This document shows positions 38,790-48,232 of a stretch of DNA of 59,175 nucleotides, in pieces. This DNA comes from Actinomycetes bacterium (GTDB taxonomy: Bacteria; Actinomycetota; Actinomycetes; S36-B12). The notes beneath the pieces are model-generated. The model saw only the letters and a list, made by a program, of their open reading frames with translations, was not told where the DNA came from and searched no databases. Numbering within the stretch: the stretch's first letter is position 1; every line of letters starts with the position of its first letter. The stretch spans positions 1 to 59,175 of the forward strand of contig JAHECS010000005.1 in the NCBI GenBank assembly GCA_024641635.1, written 5' to 3'. A program made the position numbers and the translations under genes.

Positions 38790-40208
38790 ATGACCATCCT
38801 CATCACCAACGGAACTGTCGTGACCGCCCAGGGCAGCACCCAGGCCGACGTGCTGATCGACGGCGAGACGATCGCTGCGGTGCTCGCACCGGGCGACACC
38901 TCCCTGGGTGCGGACCTGGCCGCGAGCGCCGAGCGCATCATCGATGCGAGGGGCAAGTACGTCGTGCCCGGCGGGATCGACGGCCACACCCACATGGAGA
39001 TGCCGTTCGGGGGCACCGTCGCGTCCGACACATTCGAGACCGGCACCCGGGCCGCGGCGTGGGGTGGGACCACGACGATCATCGACTTCGCGGTCCAGAA
39101 GCAGGGCGAGCGAGTTCAGGACTGCCTCGCCGAATGGCATCGGAAGGCGGACGGCAACTGCGCGATCGACTACGGCTTCCACCAGGTCGTCGGCGGTGTC
39201 GACAGCGAGTCGCTCAAGGCGATGGACGAGCTCGTCGACGAGGGCGTCACGACGTTCAAGCTCTTCATGGCCTACCCCGGTGTGTTCCTCAGCTCCGACG
39301 GCCAGATCCTGCAGGCGATGCAGCAGGCCGCCGGCAACGGATCGATGATCATGATGCACGCGGAGAACGGCAGCGCGATCGACGTGCTCGTCGCGCAGGC
39401 GCTCGCCGAGGGCAGGACCGACCCCAAGTACCACTCGCTGACCCGGCCGTGGGAAACCGAGGCCGAGGCCACCAACCGCGCGATCATGCTGGCGAGGATG
39501 ACCGGGGCGCCGCTCTACGTCGTGCACATGTCGGCCAAGCAGGCTGTGGAGGTCCTCCAGAGAAATCGCGACGAGGGCTGGAACGTGTTCGGCGAGACAT
39601 GTCCGCAGTACCTCTACCTGTCCCTGGAGGACCAGCTGTCCCAGCCGGGCTTCGAGGGAGCCAAGTGGGTGTGCTCGACCCCCCTGCGATCGAAGGCCGA
39701 GGAGCACCAGGACGAGCTCTGGCGCTACCTGCGCACCAACGACCTTTCGGTCATCAGCACGGATCACTGCCCCTTCTGCTTCAAGGAGCAGAAGGAGATG
39801 GGCCTGGGTGACTTCTCGAAGATCCCCAACGGCATCGGCTCGGTGGAGCACCGTATGGATCTTGTGTTCCAGGGAGTGGTCGAGGGCCGGATCAGCCTCG
39901 AGCGCTGGGTGGAACTGTGCTCCACCACGCCGGCCCGGATGTTCGGCCTCTACGGCCGCAAGGGCGCCATCGCGCCCGGCTTCGACGCCGATGTCGTCGT
40001 GTACGACCCCGCGGGGCGGACCGAGATCGGGCTGCACAAGACCCACCACATGAACATGGACCACTCGGCGTGGGAGGGATTCGTCATCGACGGTCATGTC
40101 GACACGGTTCTCTCGCGCGGACGCGTGATCATCGACGACGACTCCTACGTCGGGCAGAAGGGCCACGGGCAGTTCCTCAAGCGCGGCCTGTCGCAGTACC
40201 TGATCTGA
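38790..40208 (+). CDS. Dihydropyrimidinase / hydantoinase
   Basis: Hydrolyses the ring of dihydrouracil or dihydrothymine. 472 residues, amidohydrolase fold with metal ligands H66 and H68 ([11 protein letters not shown]), the lysine to be carbamylated K157 ([11 protein letters not shown]), H190 (MMHAENG), and the catalytic Asp in ISTDHCPF. Length and motifs match D-hydantoinase/dihydropyrimidinase. It lies 22 bp after the ureidopropionase gene, so the two successive steps are co-expressed. Confidence 0.92.
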   Translation: MTILITNGTVVTAQGSTQADVLIDGETIAAVLAPGDTSLGADLAASAERIIDARGKYVVPGGIDGHTHMEMPFGGTVASDTFETGTRAAAWGGTTTIIDFAVQKQGERVQDCLAEWHRKADGNCAIDYGFHQVVGGVDSESLKAMDELVDEGVTTFKLFMAYPGVFLSSDGQILQAMQQAAGNGSMIMMHAENGSAIDVLVAQALAEGRTDPKYHSLTRPWETEAEATNRAIMLARMTGAPLYVVHMSAKQAVEVLQRNRDEGWNVFGETCPQYLYLSLEDQLSQPGFEGAKWVCSTPLRSKAEEHQDELWRYLRTNDLSVISTDHCPFCFKEQKEMGLGDFSKIPNGIGSVEHRMDLVFQGVVEGRISLERWVELCSTTPARMFGLYGRKGAIAPGFDADVVVYDPAGRTEIGLHKTHHMNMDHSAWEGFVIDGHVDTVLSRGRVIIDDDSYVGQKGHGQFLKRGLSQYLI

Positions 40209-40219
40209 GCGGAGAGAGC

Positions 40220-41707
40220 ATGCGCACCATCGACCATTGGATCAACGGGGCGCTGACCCCATCGGCATCGGGACGCACGAGCCCGGTATTCAACCCGGCC
40301 ACCGGCGAGCAGCAGGCGGAGGTCGGACTGGCGAGCGCGGAGGAGGTCGACACCGCGGTCGACGCAGCAGCGAGGGCCTTCCGCACCTGGCGGTCCGCTT
40401 CGCTGTCGAAGCGCGCCGAAGTCATGTTCCGCTTCCACCAGCTGGTCGTCGCACACCGCGACGAGATCGCGGACCTCGTCTCCTCCGAGCACGGGAAGGT
40501 CCCGAGTGATGCCGCCGGCGAACTCGCCCGCGGCATCGAGAACATCGAGTTCGCCTGTGGCGTCCCCCAGCTCATGAAGGGAGGCTTCAGCGAGCAGGCA
40601 TCGGGCGGCGTCGACGTCTACTCGATCAAGCAGCCGCTGGGCGTCGTCGCCGGTATCACCCCGTTCAACTTCCCGGCCATGGTGCCGATGTGGATGTTCG
40701 CCAACGCCATCGCGACCGGCAACACCTTTGTGCTGAAGCCCAGCGAGAAGGACCCGTCCGTCTCACTGCTCATGGCCGACCTGCTCCGGCAGGCCGGACT
40801 CCCCGACGGCGTGTTCAACGTCGTCCAGGGCGACAAGGTTGCTGTCGACCGGATCCTGGACCATCCGGACATCCAGGCGGTCAGCTTCGTCGGCTCGACG
40901 CCGATCGCCAAGTACATCTACTCGACGGGGACCGCCAACGGGAAGCGGGTCCAGGCCCTCGGCGGGGCGAAGAACCACATGGTCGTGCTGCCGGATGCCG
41001 ACATCGACATGGCAGCGGACGCCGCTGTGAGCGCTGGGTACGGATCGGCGGGCGAGCGGTGCATGGCCATCTCGGTGGTCGTCGCCGTGGGCGATGTCGG
41101 TGACCGGCTCGTGCCGGCCATCGCCGAGCGACTGCCACGTCTTCGCGTCGGCCCTGGTACTGACCCTGCTGCAGAGATGGGACCGCTCATCACGCGCGAG
41201 CACCGCGACAAGGTGGCGTCCTACGTGTCGGGCGCACCCGACGAGGGAGCCACGATCGTCGTCGACGGGCGCGACAACGACCTGCCCAGCGAGGGCTTCT
41301 TCCTCGCGCCGACGCTCCTCGATTGGGTGAAGCCCGGCATGCGGGCCTATGACGACGAGATCTTCGGACCGGTGCTCTCGGTCATGCGGGTCTCGACCTA
41401 CGAAGAGGCCGTCGACCTCATCAACGCTCACCAGTACGGCAACGGAACCGCCATCTTCACCCGCGACGGCGGAGCGGCTCGGCAGTTCCAGTTCGACATC
41501 CAGGTGGGCATGGTGGGCATCAACGTGCCTATTCCGGTACCGGTCTCGTACTACAGCTTCGGAGGCTGGAAGGCGTCGCTCTTCGGCGACAGCAACATGT
41601 ACGGCCCCTCGGGCATCGAGTTCTACACGCGTACCAAGACGGTCACCTCCCGGTGGCCCGATCCGGCCACGTCATCCGTCGATCTCGGATTCCCCCGCAC
41701 CCGCTAG
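40220..41707 (+). CDS. mmsA: CoA-acylating methylmalonate/malonate-semialdehyde dehydrogenase
   Basis: Turns malonate semialdehyde (from beta-alanine) into acetyl-CoA, or methylmalonate semialdehyde (from thymine/valine) into propionyl-CoA. 495 residues with catalytic C281 in [12 protein letters not shown], a signature of the CoA-acylating family, which lacks the usual general-base Glu (LGGAKNH instead of LELGGK). The start ATG at 40220 has GGAGAGAG and follows the dihydropyrimidinase stop by 11 bp. It fits as the carbon-end step for uracil and thymine. Confidence 0.93.
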   Translation: MRTIDHWINGALTPSASGRTSPVFNPATGEQQAEVGLASAEEVDTAVDAAARAFRTWRSASLSKRAEVMFRFHQLVVAHRDEIADLVSSEHGKVPSDAAGELARGIENIEFACGVPQLMKGGFSEQASGGVDVYSIKQPLGVVAGITPFNFPAMVPMWMFANAIATGNTFVLKPSEKDPSVSLLMADLLRQAGLPDGVFNVVQGDKVAVDRILDHPDIQAVSFVGSTPIAKYIYSTGTANGKRVQALGGAKNHMVVLPDADIDMAADAAVSAGYGSAGERCMAISVVVAVGDVGDRLVPAIAERLPRLRVGPGTDPAAEMGPLITREHRDKVASYVSGAPDEGATIVVDGRDNDLPSEGFFLAPTLLDWVKPGMRAYDDEIFGPVLSVMRVSTYEEAVDLINAHQYGNGTAIFTRDGGAARQFQFDIQVGMVGINVPIPVPVSYYSFGGWKASLFGDSNMYGPSGIEFYTRTKTVTSRWPDPATSSVDLGFPRTR

Positions 41708-41731
41708 CACCCGACCTGCGAAAGGCGACTC

Positions 41732-42763
41732 ATGGACATCGGCGTCGTGCTCCAATGCACTCCCCCGGCCGCTCGCGTCATCGACCTCGCCAAGCGCGCC
41801 GAGACGTACGGCTTCTCGTACGTGTGGACCTTCGACTCCCACATCCTGTGGGAGGAGCCGTACGTCATCTACAGCAAGATCCTCGACGAGACGCGCAAGG
41901 TCATCGTCGGGCCGATGGTGACGAACCCGGCCACCCGCGACATCACCGTGACGGCATCCGTGTTCGCCACGCTGAACGAGATGTACGGCAACCGCACCGT
42001 GATCGGGATAGGTCGTGGCGACTCAGCCGTCCGCGTGACCAACGGGAAGCCGGTGTCGGTGGCCGAGCTGCGGCAGGCCGTGATCGACCTCAAGGGACTC
42101 GTCAACGCCGAGGCGATCGAGTACAAGGGCAACCAGCTGCGGCTGCCCTGGGCAGGTGGCTCTCACAGCGGCGTGTGGGTGGCCGCCTACGGACCGAAGA
42201 TGCTGAGCGTGACGGGCGAGGTCGGAGACGGCTTCATCCTCCAGCTGGCGGACCCGAGCATCGCCGAATGGACGATCTCCGCCGTACGCGAGGCGGCCCA
42301 GTCCGCCGGACGCGACCCCGACGACGTGTACATCTGCGTGGCGGCCCCCGCCTACATCACCGACGGGACCGATGAGGCGCACGCCCATGCCCGGGACCAG
42401 CTGCGCTGGTTCGGTGGCATGGTCGGCAACCACGTCGCCGACATCGTCGAGCGGTACGGGGAGGGTGGCGGCGCGGTGCCGCAGGCGCTCACCGACTACA
42501 TCCGGGACCGGAAGGGCTACGACTACAACGAGCACGGACAGGTCGGGAACACCCACACCGACTTCGTGCCCGACGACATCGTCGACCGCTTCTGCATCAT
42601 CGGGCCGCCCGAGGAACATGTGCGACGCCTTCAGGAGCTGAAGGACCTCGGCGTGGACCAGTTCGCGGTCTACCTCCAGCACGACGACAAGGACCACACG
42701 CTGGCCCAGTACGGCGAGAAGGTCATCCCGGCCGTCCATGAGCACCTCAAGGCCCGAAGCTGA
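41732..42763 (+). CDS. Luciferase-like (LLM class) oxidoreductase, probably F420- or FMN-dependent
   Basis: 343-residue TIM-barrel protein of the bacterial-luciferase superfamily (MDIGVVLQCTPPAARVIDLAKRAETYGFSYVWTFDSHI, then IGRGDSAVRVTNGKP and ISAVREAAQSAGRDPDD). The family uses F420 or FMN; in actinomycetes F420 is common. It sits inside the pyrimidine operon where dihydropyrimidine dehydrogenase would be expected. It is not clearly RutA-like. Its substrate is unknown; reduction of uracil or oxidation of a related base is the hypothesis raised below. Confidence 0.8.
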   Translation: MDIGVVLQCTPPAARVIDLAKRAETYGFSYVWTFDSHILWEEPYVIYSKILDETRKVIVGPMVTNPATRDITVTASVFATLNEMYGNRTVIGIGRGDSAVRVTNGKPVSVAELRQAVIDLKGLVNAEAIEYKGNQLRLPWAGGSHSGVWVAAYGPKMLSVTGEVGDGFILQLADPSIAEWTISAVREAAQSAGRDPDDVYICVAAPAYITDGTDEAHAHARDQLRWFGGMVGNHVADIVERYGEGGGAVPQALTDYIRDRKGYDYNEHGQVGNTHTDFVPDDIVDRFCIIGPPEEHVRRLQELKDLGVDQFAVYLQHDDKDHTLAQYGEKVIPAVHEHLKARS

Positions 42764-42806
42764 GCGGCATGCATCGGAACACGTCCGAAACAGGAGCGAA
42801 ACCGAG

Positions 42807-43727
42807 GTGACCGAGGATTCCGGCGTGCAGGTCGCCAGCGAGCCGCGCCCCGGGCGACAGGGCACCGTGGGTCGCCGCTTCCGTCGAGGCCTGACCGGCG
42901 TCCTGTGGGCCCTCGCCGGCATGCTCCTGACCGTCCTCATGTGGGAGCTCGTGAAGCTGGTCGGCACGATCGTTTCGCTGCCCTTCACCACCTCGGACCA
43001 GGCCATGCCGCACGTGTGGACCATGGTCCAGGGCTTCGGCCAGCCCGAGGTACGCGGTTCCGACACCACTGTTCTGCAGGCCGTGGTGTCCGCGGCCGCC
43101 TACTCGCTGCTGGTCGCTCTCGGGGGCTTCGTCATCGGCGTCGGCGTGGGGCTGCTCCTCGCCATCGTGATGCAGCGGTTCGCCTTCATGGAGCGAGGGC
43201 TCCTCCCGTTCGTGATCGCGTCCCAGACCGTTCCCCTCATCGCGCTCGCGCCGCTGATCACCGGCATCGGCAACCGCATCAGCATCGGCCCGATCCAGTG
43301 GAACACGACCTACTCGGTGATGTTCATTGCGGCGTACCTGGCGTTCTTCCCCATGAGCGTCGGGGCCCTGCGAGGCCTGCAGGCTCCGACCGCAACCTCG
43401 CTCGAGCTCATGCGCTCGTACGCAGCGAACCCACGGCAGGTGCTGTGGAAACTGCGGTTCCCCGCGTCCCTGCCCTACCTGGTTCCCGCCATGAAGGTCT
43501 CCGCGGCCGCGGCCGTCGTCGGAACGGTGGTCGCCGAGATCTCCACCGGGGTCCGCGGGGGGATCGGACGCCTGATCATCGAGTATGCCCGCGAGACCAC
43601 CTCACAGCCTGCGAAGGTCTACGTAGCCGTCTTCGGGGCGATCGCACTCGGTCTGGTGGCCGCGGGCCTGGTCACCGCCCTTGACGTCTACCTCACCCGG
43701 AACCTTCCCAAGGAGAGCACCGCATGA
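42807..43727 (+). CDS. ABC transporter permease, SsuC/TauC/ThiX class (1)
   Basis: 306 residues: a cytosolic N-terminal tail of about 45 residues then six helices and the EAA loop (SLELMRSYAANPRQVLWKLRFPASLPYLVPAM). The GTG start at 42807 has AGGAG upstream. An ATG at 42738 would overlap the previous gene by 26 bp and is less likely. It ends by ATGA overlap with the ATPase. With the other two proteins it forms an importer with two different permeases. Confidence 0.88.
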   Translation: MTEDSGVQVASEPRPGRQGTVGRRFRRGLTGVLWALAGMLLTVLMWELVKLVGTIVSLPFTTSDQAMPHVWTMVQGFGQPEVRGSDTTVLQAVVSAAAYSLLVALGGFVIGVGVGLLLAIVMQRFAFMERGLLPFVIASQTVPLIALAPLITGIGNRISIGPIQWNTTYSVMFIAAYLAFFPMSVGALRGLQAPTATSLELMRSYAANPRQVLWKLRFPASLPYLVPAMKVSAAAAVVGTVVAEISTGVRGGIGRLIIEYARETTSQPAKVYVAVFGAIALGLVAAGLVTALDVYLTRNLPKESTA

Positions 43728-44542
43728 GCGCCGCCCCCACAAGCACGGTCGCGGTCCAGGCGGCCGGGGTGTCGAAGGTCTTCAACGAGGGCCTGGCCAA
43801 CGAGGTCACCGCACTCCAGGACATCGACCTCAGCGTTCGTGAAGGCGAGTTCGTCTCCCTCATCGGCCCCTCCGGCTGCGGCAAGAGCACCCTGCTCCGA
43901 GTCATCGCCGATCTCACGCACCCGACACAGGGCACGATCGAGGTCGCTGGAATGCCCGCGGCGGCAGCTCGCGAGCAGCAGCGCTACGGCATGGCCTTCC
44001 AGCAGGCGGCGCTGTTCGACTGGCGCACGGTGCGGCGCAACGTGGAACTCCCCCTCGAGCTGCAGGGCTGGTCGAAGGACCGTCGGCAGGCGCGGGCCAT
44101 GGAGCTGCTGGAGATGGTGCAGCTCGCGGACTTCGCATCCCATCGGCCGTGGGAGCTCTCGGGCGGCATGCAGCAGCGCGTCGCCATCGCCCGCTCCCTC
44201 GCAGTCGACCCGCCGCTCCTGCTCATGGACGAGCCGTTCGGGGCGCTCGACGAGATGACCCGCGAGCGGATGCAGAACGAGCTGCTCCGCATCCGCGAGG
44301 AGACGGGCAAGAGCATCATCTTCGTGACGCACTCGATCCCCGAGGCGGTCTACCTGTCCGACCGCGTCGTCGTCATGTCTCCTCGGCCCGGTCGGATCAC
44401 GCACGTCGTCCCGGTCGACCTCGGTCCCCGCAACGAGGACACCCGCGAGGCGGACGCCTTCTTCGACGCCGTGACTGCAGTGCGCGAGGCGCTGCGCGGC
44501 CACGGTGGCGGAACGGTCCGAGCGAAGGCTGGAGAGGTCTGA
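43724..44542 (+). CDS. ABC transporter ATPase, SsuB/TauB/ThiZ class
   Basis: 272 residues. Walker A GPSGCGKST at 48-56, signature LSGGMQQRVAIARSL, Walker B LLLMDEPFGALDE, switch His in FVTHSIPEA. Single ABC domain without TOBE, as in nitrate/taurine/thiamine-precursor importers. The start is locked by the ATGA overlap with the first permease and its stop by a TGATG with the second. Confidence 0.92.
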   Translation: MSAAPTSTVAVQAAGVSKVFNEGLANEVTALQDIDLSVREGEFVSLIGPSGCGKSTLLRVIADLTHPTQGTIEVAGMPAAAAREQQRYGMAFQQAALFDWRTVRRNVELPLELQGWSKDRRQARAMELLEMVQLADFASHRPWELSGGMQQRVAIARSLAVDPPLLLMDEPFGALDEMTRERMQNELLRIREETGKSIIFVTHSIPEAVYLSDRVVVMSPRPGRITHVVPVDLGPRNEDTREADAFFDAVTAVREALRGHGGGTVRAKAGEV

Positions 44543-45312
44543 TGGGCGGACGCCTGCGCTCAGTATGGCCGCCCCTGCTCATCGGCTTCCTCTTCCTGGC
44601 GGCCTGGCAGCTCCTCGTCATCGTGCAGGACCTCAAGCCCTACCTGCTGCCTGCCCCGAGCCTCATCGCCTCCAACTTCTTCGGCGACCTGGGCCTGATG
44701 TCCTCTACCGCCATCTACACCGGCACGACGGCCCTTCTCGGGCTCGCCTTCGGGACCATCCTGGGCATCGTCGCCGCGCTTCTCGCGGCGCGGTTCTCCA
44801 TCGTCAACAACATCGTCACGCCGCTCGCCGCCGGACTCGCTGCGGTCCCCATCATCGCCCTGACCCCGATCCTCAACAACATGTTCAATATCACCAGCAG
44901 GACTCCTCGGGTCCTCGTGACCGTGATCATCGTGTTCTTCCCGATGTTCGTGAACATCACGCGAGGGCTCCTCCAGGTTCAACCCGTTCAGCTTGAGCTC
45001 ATGCGTTCCATGAACGCCTCCCCGCGGACGGTCCTGCGCATCCTGCGCATCCCGAACGCCGTGCCGTTCTTCTTCACCGGGCTGAAGGTGGCCGCCCCAC
45101 TGGCCGTCATCGCCGCCCTCGTCGCCGAGTACTTCGGCGGACCCCAGGAGGGCCTGGGCAGTCGAATCGCGTCGTCCGCCGCGAACACTGCCTACGGTCG
45201 GGCCTGGGCCTATGTCGTCGCTTCGATCATCCTGGGCCTGCTGTTCTACCTGGCGGTTCTTGCAGTCGAGCGATGGACCGCCCCCTGGGTCGGTCACCGG
45301 CGGAGCACGTGA
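44542..45312 (+). CDS. ABC transporter permease, SsuC/TauC/ThiX class (2)
   Basis: 256 residues, six helices, EAA loop QLELMRSMNASPRTVLRILRIPNAVPFF. The ATG at 44542 shares one base with the ATPase stop. It is paralogous to the first permease (SLELMRSYAANP versus QLELMRSMNASP), so the channel is probably a heterodimer, unlike the single-permease Tau/Ssu systems. Confidence 0.9.
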   Translation: MGGRLRSVWPPLLIGFLFLAAWQLLVIVQDLKPYLLPAPSLIASNFFGDLGLMSSTAIYTGTTALLGLAFGTILGIVAALLAARFSIVNNIVTPLAAGLAAVPIIALTPILNNMFNITSRTPRVLVTVIIVFFPMFVNITRGLLQVQPVQLELMRSMNASPRTVLRILRIPNAVPFFFTGLKVAAPLAVIAALVAEYFGGPQEGLGSRIASSAANTAYGRAWAYVVASIILGLLFYLAVLAVERWTAPWVGHRRST

Positions 45313-45364
45313 CCGCCGGCGGCACCAGGAACCCACCACGCACCACCCATCCATAGGAGGAAGA

Positions 45365-46591
45365 ATGCGAGGAATCGCACGCAGTCCCTGGGTTCGCCTG
45401 GCGACCCTGGCGACCGTCGGCGCCATGGCGCTGTCGGCATGCACGAGCAGTGACTCCGGCACAGCCGAGAGCTCCGCGGCTCCGGAGCCGTCTCTGTTCG
45501 CGTCGTCCGCTGCGGCATCGGCGATGGCCGAGGAGTCGGCGATGGCCACGGAGTGCACTGAGCTGACCCCGGTCACTCTCCAGCTCCAGTGGGTCGTCCA
45601 GGCCCAGTTCGGCGGCTACTACGCAGCGAAGGACAAGGGCTTCTACGAGAACCAGTGCCTCGACGTGACCATCCTCGAGGGCGGAGTGGACATCGTCCCG
45701 CAGACGGTCCTCGCCCAAGGAGGGGCGGACTTCGCCATCTCGTGGGTCCCCAAGGCCCTCGCCTCGCGTGAGCAGGGTGCGGGCATCGTCAACGTCGCGC
45801 AGGTGTTCCAGCGGTCCGGCACCCTCCAGGTGTCGTTCGCGGACAAGGGCATCACCTCGGCGGCCGACTTCAAGGGCAAGAAGATCGGCAACTGGGGCTT
45901 CGGCAACGAGTACGAGGTGTTCGCCGCCATCAGCAAGGCCGGCCTCGACCCGTCGGCCGACGTGGAGCTCTTCCAGCAGCAGTTCGACATGCAGGCCCTG
46001 CTGAACGGCGAGATCGACGCCGCCGAGGCGATGACGTACAACGAGTACGCCCAGGTGCTGGAGGCCATCAATCCCGACACCGGCGCGCTGTACCAGCCGG
46101 AGGACTTCAACGTCGTCAACTACAACGACGAGGGAGTGGCGATGTACCAGGACGCGATCTGGGCATCGGAGGAGCGGCTCGCCGACCCGGCGTACCAGGA
46201 CATCACCCAGCGGTTCGTGCAGGCGTCACTGATGGGCTGGGTCTACTGCCGTGACAACGCCCAGGAGTGCGCGGACATCATCACCGCAAACGGCTCCAAG
46301 CTCGGCGCGAGCCATCAGCTGTGGATGATGAACGAGGTCAACAAGCTGGTCTGGCCGTCGCCGGCAGGCGTCGGAGTGATCGACCAGGCGCTGTGGGACC
46401 AGACGGTGAATGTGGCCCTGAACACCAAGAACCTTGAGGGTGCCACCATCATCACGGCGGCACCGCCGGCGGAGGCGTTCACCAACCAGTACGCCGAAGC
46501 GGCCAACGCGGCGCTGCAGGCGGAGGGCTTGAACACGACCGGCGATGACTTCGCGCCGATCGAAGTGACCCTGAACGAGGGCGGCAACTAG
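45365..46591 (+). CDS. NMT1/THI5-type ABC substrate-binding lipoprotein
   Basis: 408 residues. Lipoprotein signal MRGIARSPWVRLATLATVGA with lipobox LSAC (Cys at about 26), a Ser/Ala/Glu-rich linker, then the periplasmic-binding domain with VTLQLQWVVQAQFGGYYAAKD. This resembles RibY/ThiY-like proteins that bind riboflavin or thiamine-pyrimidine precursors. ATG with GGAGGAAGA in front. In pyrimidine operons such a system would import uracil/thymine, hydantoins or related rings; the ligand is inference. A strong terminator follows. Confidence 0.9.
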   Translation: MRGIARSPWVRLATLATVGAMALSACTSSDSGTAESSAAPEPSLFASSAAASAMAEESAMATECTELTPVTLQLQWVVQAQFGGYYAAKDKGFYENQCLDVTILEGGVDIVPQTVLAQGGADFAISWVPKALASREQGAGIVNVAQVFQRSGTLQVSFADKGITSAADFKGKKIGNWGFGNEYEVFAAISKAGLDPSADVELFQQQFDMQALLNGEIDAAEAMTYNEYAQVLEAINPDTGALYQPEDFNVVNYNDEGVAMYQDAIWASEERLADPAYQDITQRFVQASLMGWVYCRDNAQECADIITANGSKLGASHQLWMMNEVNKLVWPSPAGVGVIDQALWDQTVNVALNTKNLEGATIITAAPPAEAFTNQYAEAANAALQAEGLNTTGDDFAPIEVTLNEGGN

Positions 46592-46597
46592 CCGCTA

Positions 46598-46647
46598 GAA
46601 CGAGGGAGGGTGGGCGGGGCCGAGGCCCCGCCCACCCTCCCTCGTTC
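46598..46647 (+). terminator. Strong 23-bp hairpin ending the pyrimidine operon
   Basis: A perfect 23-bp inverted repeat (46598-46620 / 46625-46647) with a CGAG tetraloop lies 6 bp after the binding-protein stop. There is no U-run, but stem length and GC content make a termination or mRNA-end role very likely. It directly abuts the second repeat element. Confidence 0.85.
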
Positions 46648-46650
46648 GTT

Positions 46651-46714
46651 CGTTGAGTGCGGGGTTGTTGGGCCTTCGAAGGCCTTACAGACCCCAACAA
46701 CCCCGCACTCAACG
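46651..46714. repeat. Inverted-repeat element, copy 2 (GTTGAGTGCGG family)
   Basis: Perfect 22-bp arms (46651-46672 and 46693-46714) around a loop that itself contains the small palindrome CCTTCGAAGG. The arms are nearly identical to those at 30.0 kb. It begins 8 bp after the aldehyde dehydrogenase stop on the minus strand, the same relative place as copy 1 after the amine oxidase stop. Confidence 0.85.
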
Positions 46715-46722
46715 AGGGTGAG

Positions 46723-48171
46723 CTATGAGTCGATGTTCGCCATGACGTGCTTGATGCGCGTGTAGTCCTCGAACCCGTACATCGACAGGTCCTTGCCGTA
46801 GCCCGAGTGCTTGAAGCCGCCGTGCGGCATCTCGGCGACCAGCGGGATATGCGTGTTGATCCACACGCAGCCGAAGTCGAGGTACTTGGCCATCCGCATC
46901 GCCCGGCCGAAGTCCTTCGTCCACACCGATGACGCGAGCCCGAACGGGACGCCGTTGGCCCAGGTCAGCGCATCCGCCTCGTCGGTGAACTTCTGGACCG
47001 TGATGACCGGTCCGAAGATCTCGTTCTGGATCATCTCGTCGTCCTGCCGGAGGTCGGCGACCACCGTTGGCTCGATGTAGTAGCCGCGCTCGCCCTGACG
47101 GATGCCGCCCGCCGTGATCTGCGCGTGCGACGGCGCGCGCTCGATGAAGCCCAGCACTCGCTCGAGCTGACTTGCGTTGTTGACCGGCGGAACCATCGCC
47201 TCGCCGCCGGGGCCCTCCTCGAACGTGGTCGCGGTGGCCTTCGCCTGCTCGGACAGCGCAGCGACGAAGTCGTCGTAGATGCCTGCGCTGACGATCATGC
47301 GCGTGGCAGCCGTGCAGTCCTGGCCGGCATTGAAGTAGCCCGCGACCGCCAGCCACTCGGCGGCCGCCTCGAGGTCGGCGTCATCGAAGATGACGACGGG
47401 TGCCTTGCCGCCCAGCTCCAGGTGCACGCGCTTCACGTCGCGGGCGGCCGACTCGGCCACCTGCATGCCGGCGCGCACGGATCCGGTGATCGACACCATC
47501 TGCGGGATCTGGTGCTCGACGAGGGCGCGGCCGCTGTCTCGATCGCCGCAGATGACGTTGAGGACGCCGTCCGGAAGGGCGCCGGCCTCGTGGATGATCT
47601 CGGCCATCCGCACGGCGCTGACCGGCGTCGTGTCGCTGGGCTTGAGCACCACCGTGTTGCCGGCGGCGATGGCGGGCGCGAACTTCCACACCGCCATCAT
47701 CATCGGGTAGTTCCACGGTGCCACCTGACCGATGACCCCGACCGGCTCCCGGCGGATGATGGACGTGAAGCCCTTCATGTACTCGCCGGCCGAGCGGCCC
47801 TCGAGCACGCGCGCGGCACCCGCGAAGAACCGGATCTGGTCGATCATCGGGGGGATCTCCTCCGACATCGTCACCGCGACCGGCTTGCCGGTGTTCTCGC
47901 TCTCCAGGGCGACGAGCTCGTCGGCGTGCTCCTCGAGGGCGTCGGCGATCTTGAGCAGGGCCGTCTGACGCTCCGAGGGAGTGCTGTCGCGCCAGCTCTC
48001 GAACGCGGTCGCCGCCGCCGTGACGGCGCGGTCGACGTCGGCCTCCCCCGATACGACGGCCGTGGCGTACGCCTCGCCGGTCGAGGGGTTGTAGAGGTCG
48101 CTGGCGGTACCGTCGAGGGTGTCGACGCTCTCGCCGTTCACGAAGTTGCGGATGATGCGCTTCTCGCTCAC
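46723..48171 (-). CDS. Aldehyde dehydrogenase, gamma-aminobutyraldehyde type (copy 2)
   Basis: 482 residues; Cys286 (NAGQDCTAAT), Glu252 (LELGGKAP) and the C-terminal GKDLSMYGFEDYTRIKHVM place it with PatD-type enzymes, as a paralogue of the 35.8-kb gene. The GTG start at 48171 has GGGAGA in front; the frame upstream of it runs into the divergent operator region. It diverges from the Lrp gene and is probably regulated with it. Likely substrates are omega-aminoaldehydes from the nearby aminotransferase or amine oxidase. Confidence 0.9.
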   Translation of the reverse strand: MSEKRIIRNFVNGESVDTLDGTASDLYNPSTGEAYATAVVSGEADVDRAVTAAATAFESWRDSTPSERQTALLKIADALEEHADELVALESENTGKPVAVTMSEEIPPMIDQIRFFAGAARVLEGRSAGEYMKGFTSIIRREPVGVIGQVAPWNYPMMMAVWKFAPAIAAGNTVVLKPSDTTPVSAVRMAEIIHEAGALPDGVLNVICGDRDSGRALVEHQIPQMVSITGSVRAGMQVAESAARDVKRVHLELGGKAPVVIFDDADLEAAAEWLAVAGYFNAGQDCTAATRMIVSAGIYDDFVAALSEQAKATATTFEEGPGGEAMVPPVNNASQLERVLGFIERAPSHAQITAGGIRQGERGYYIEPTVVADLRQDDEMIQNEIFGPVITVQKFTDEADALTWANGVPFGLASSVWTKDFGRAMRMAKYLDFGCVWINTHIPLVAEMPHGGFKHSGYGKDLSMYGFEDYTRIKHVMANIDS

Positions 48172-48232
48172 GCGGTTCTCCCGGATCTGCCTGCGGACTG
48201 GTGCGGTTGAGCGTAGCCGACAGGCGACGAAT

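Noticed and set aside
41732-42763. RutA (oxidative uracil monooxygenase) as the identity of the LLM protein
   Set aside because: The neighbouring dihydropyrimidinase and ureidopropionase belong to the reductive route, and no RutB-F partners are present. I kept the general LLM call.
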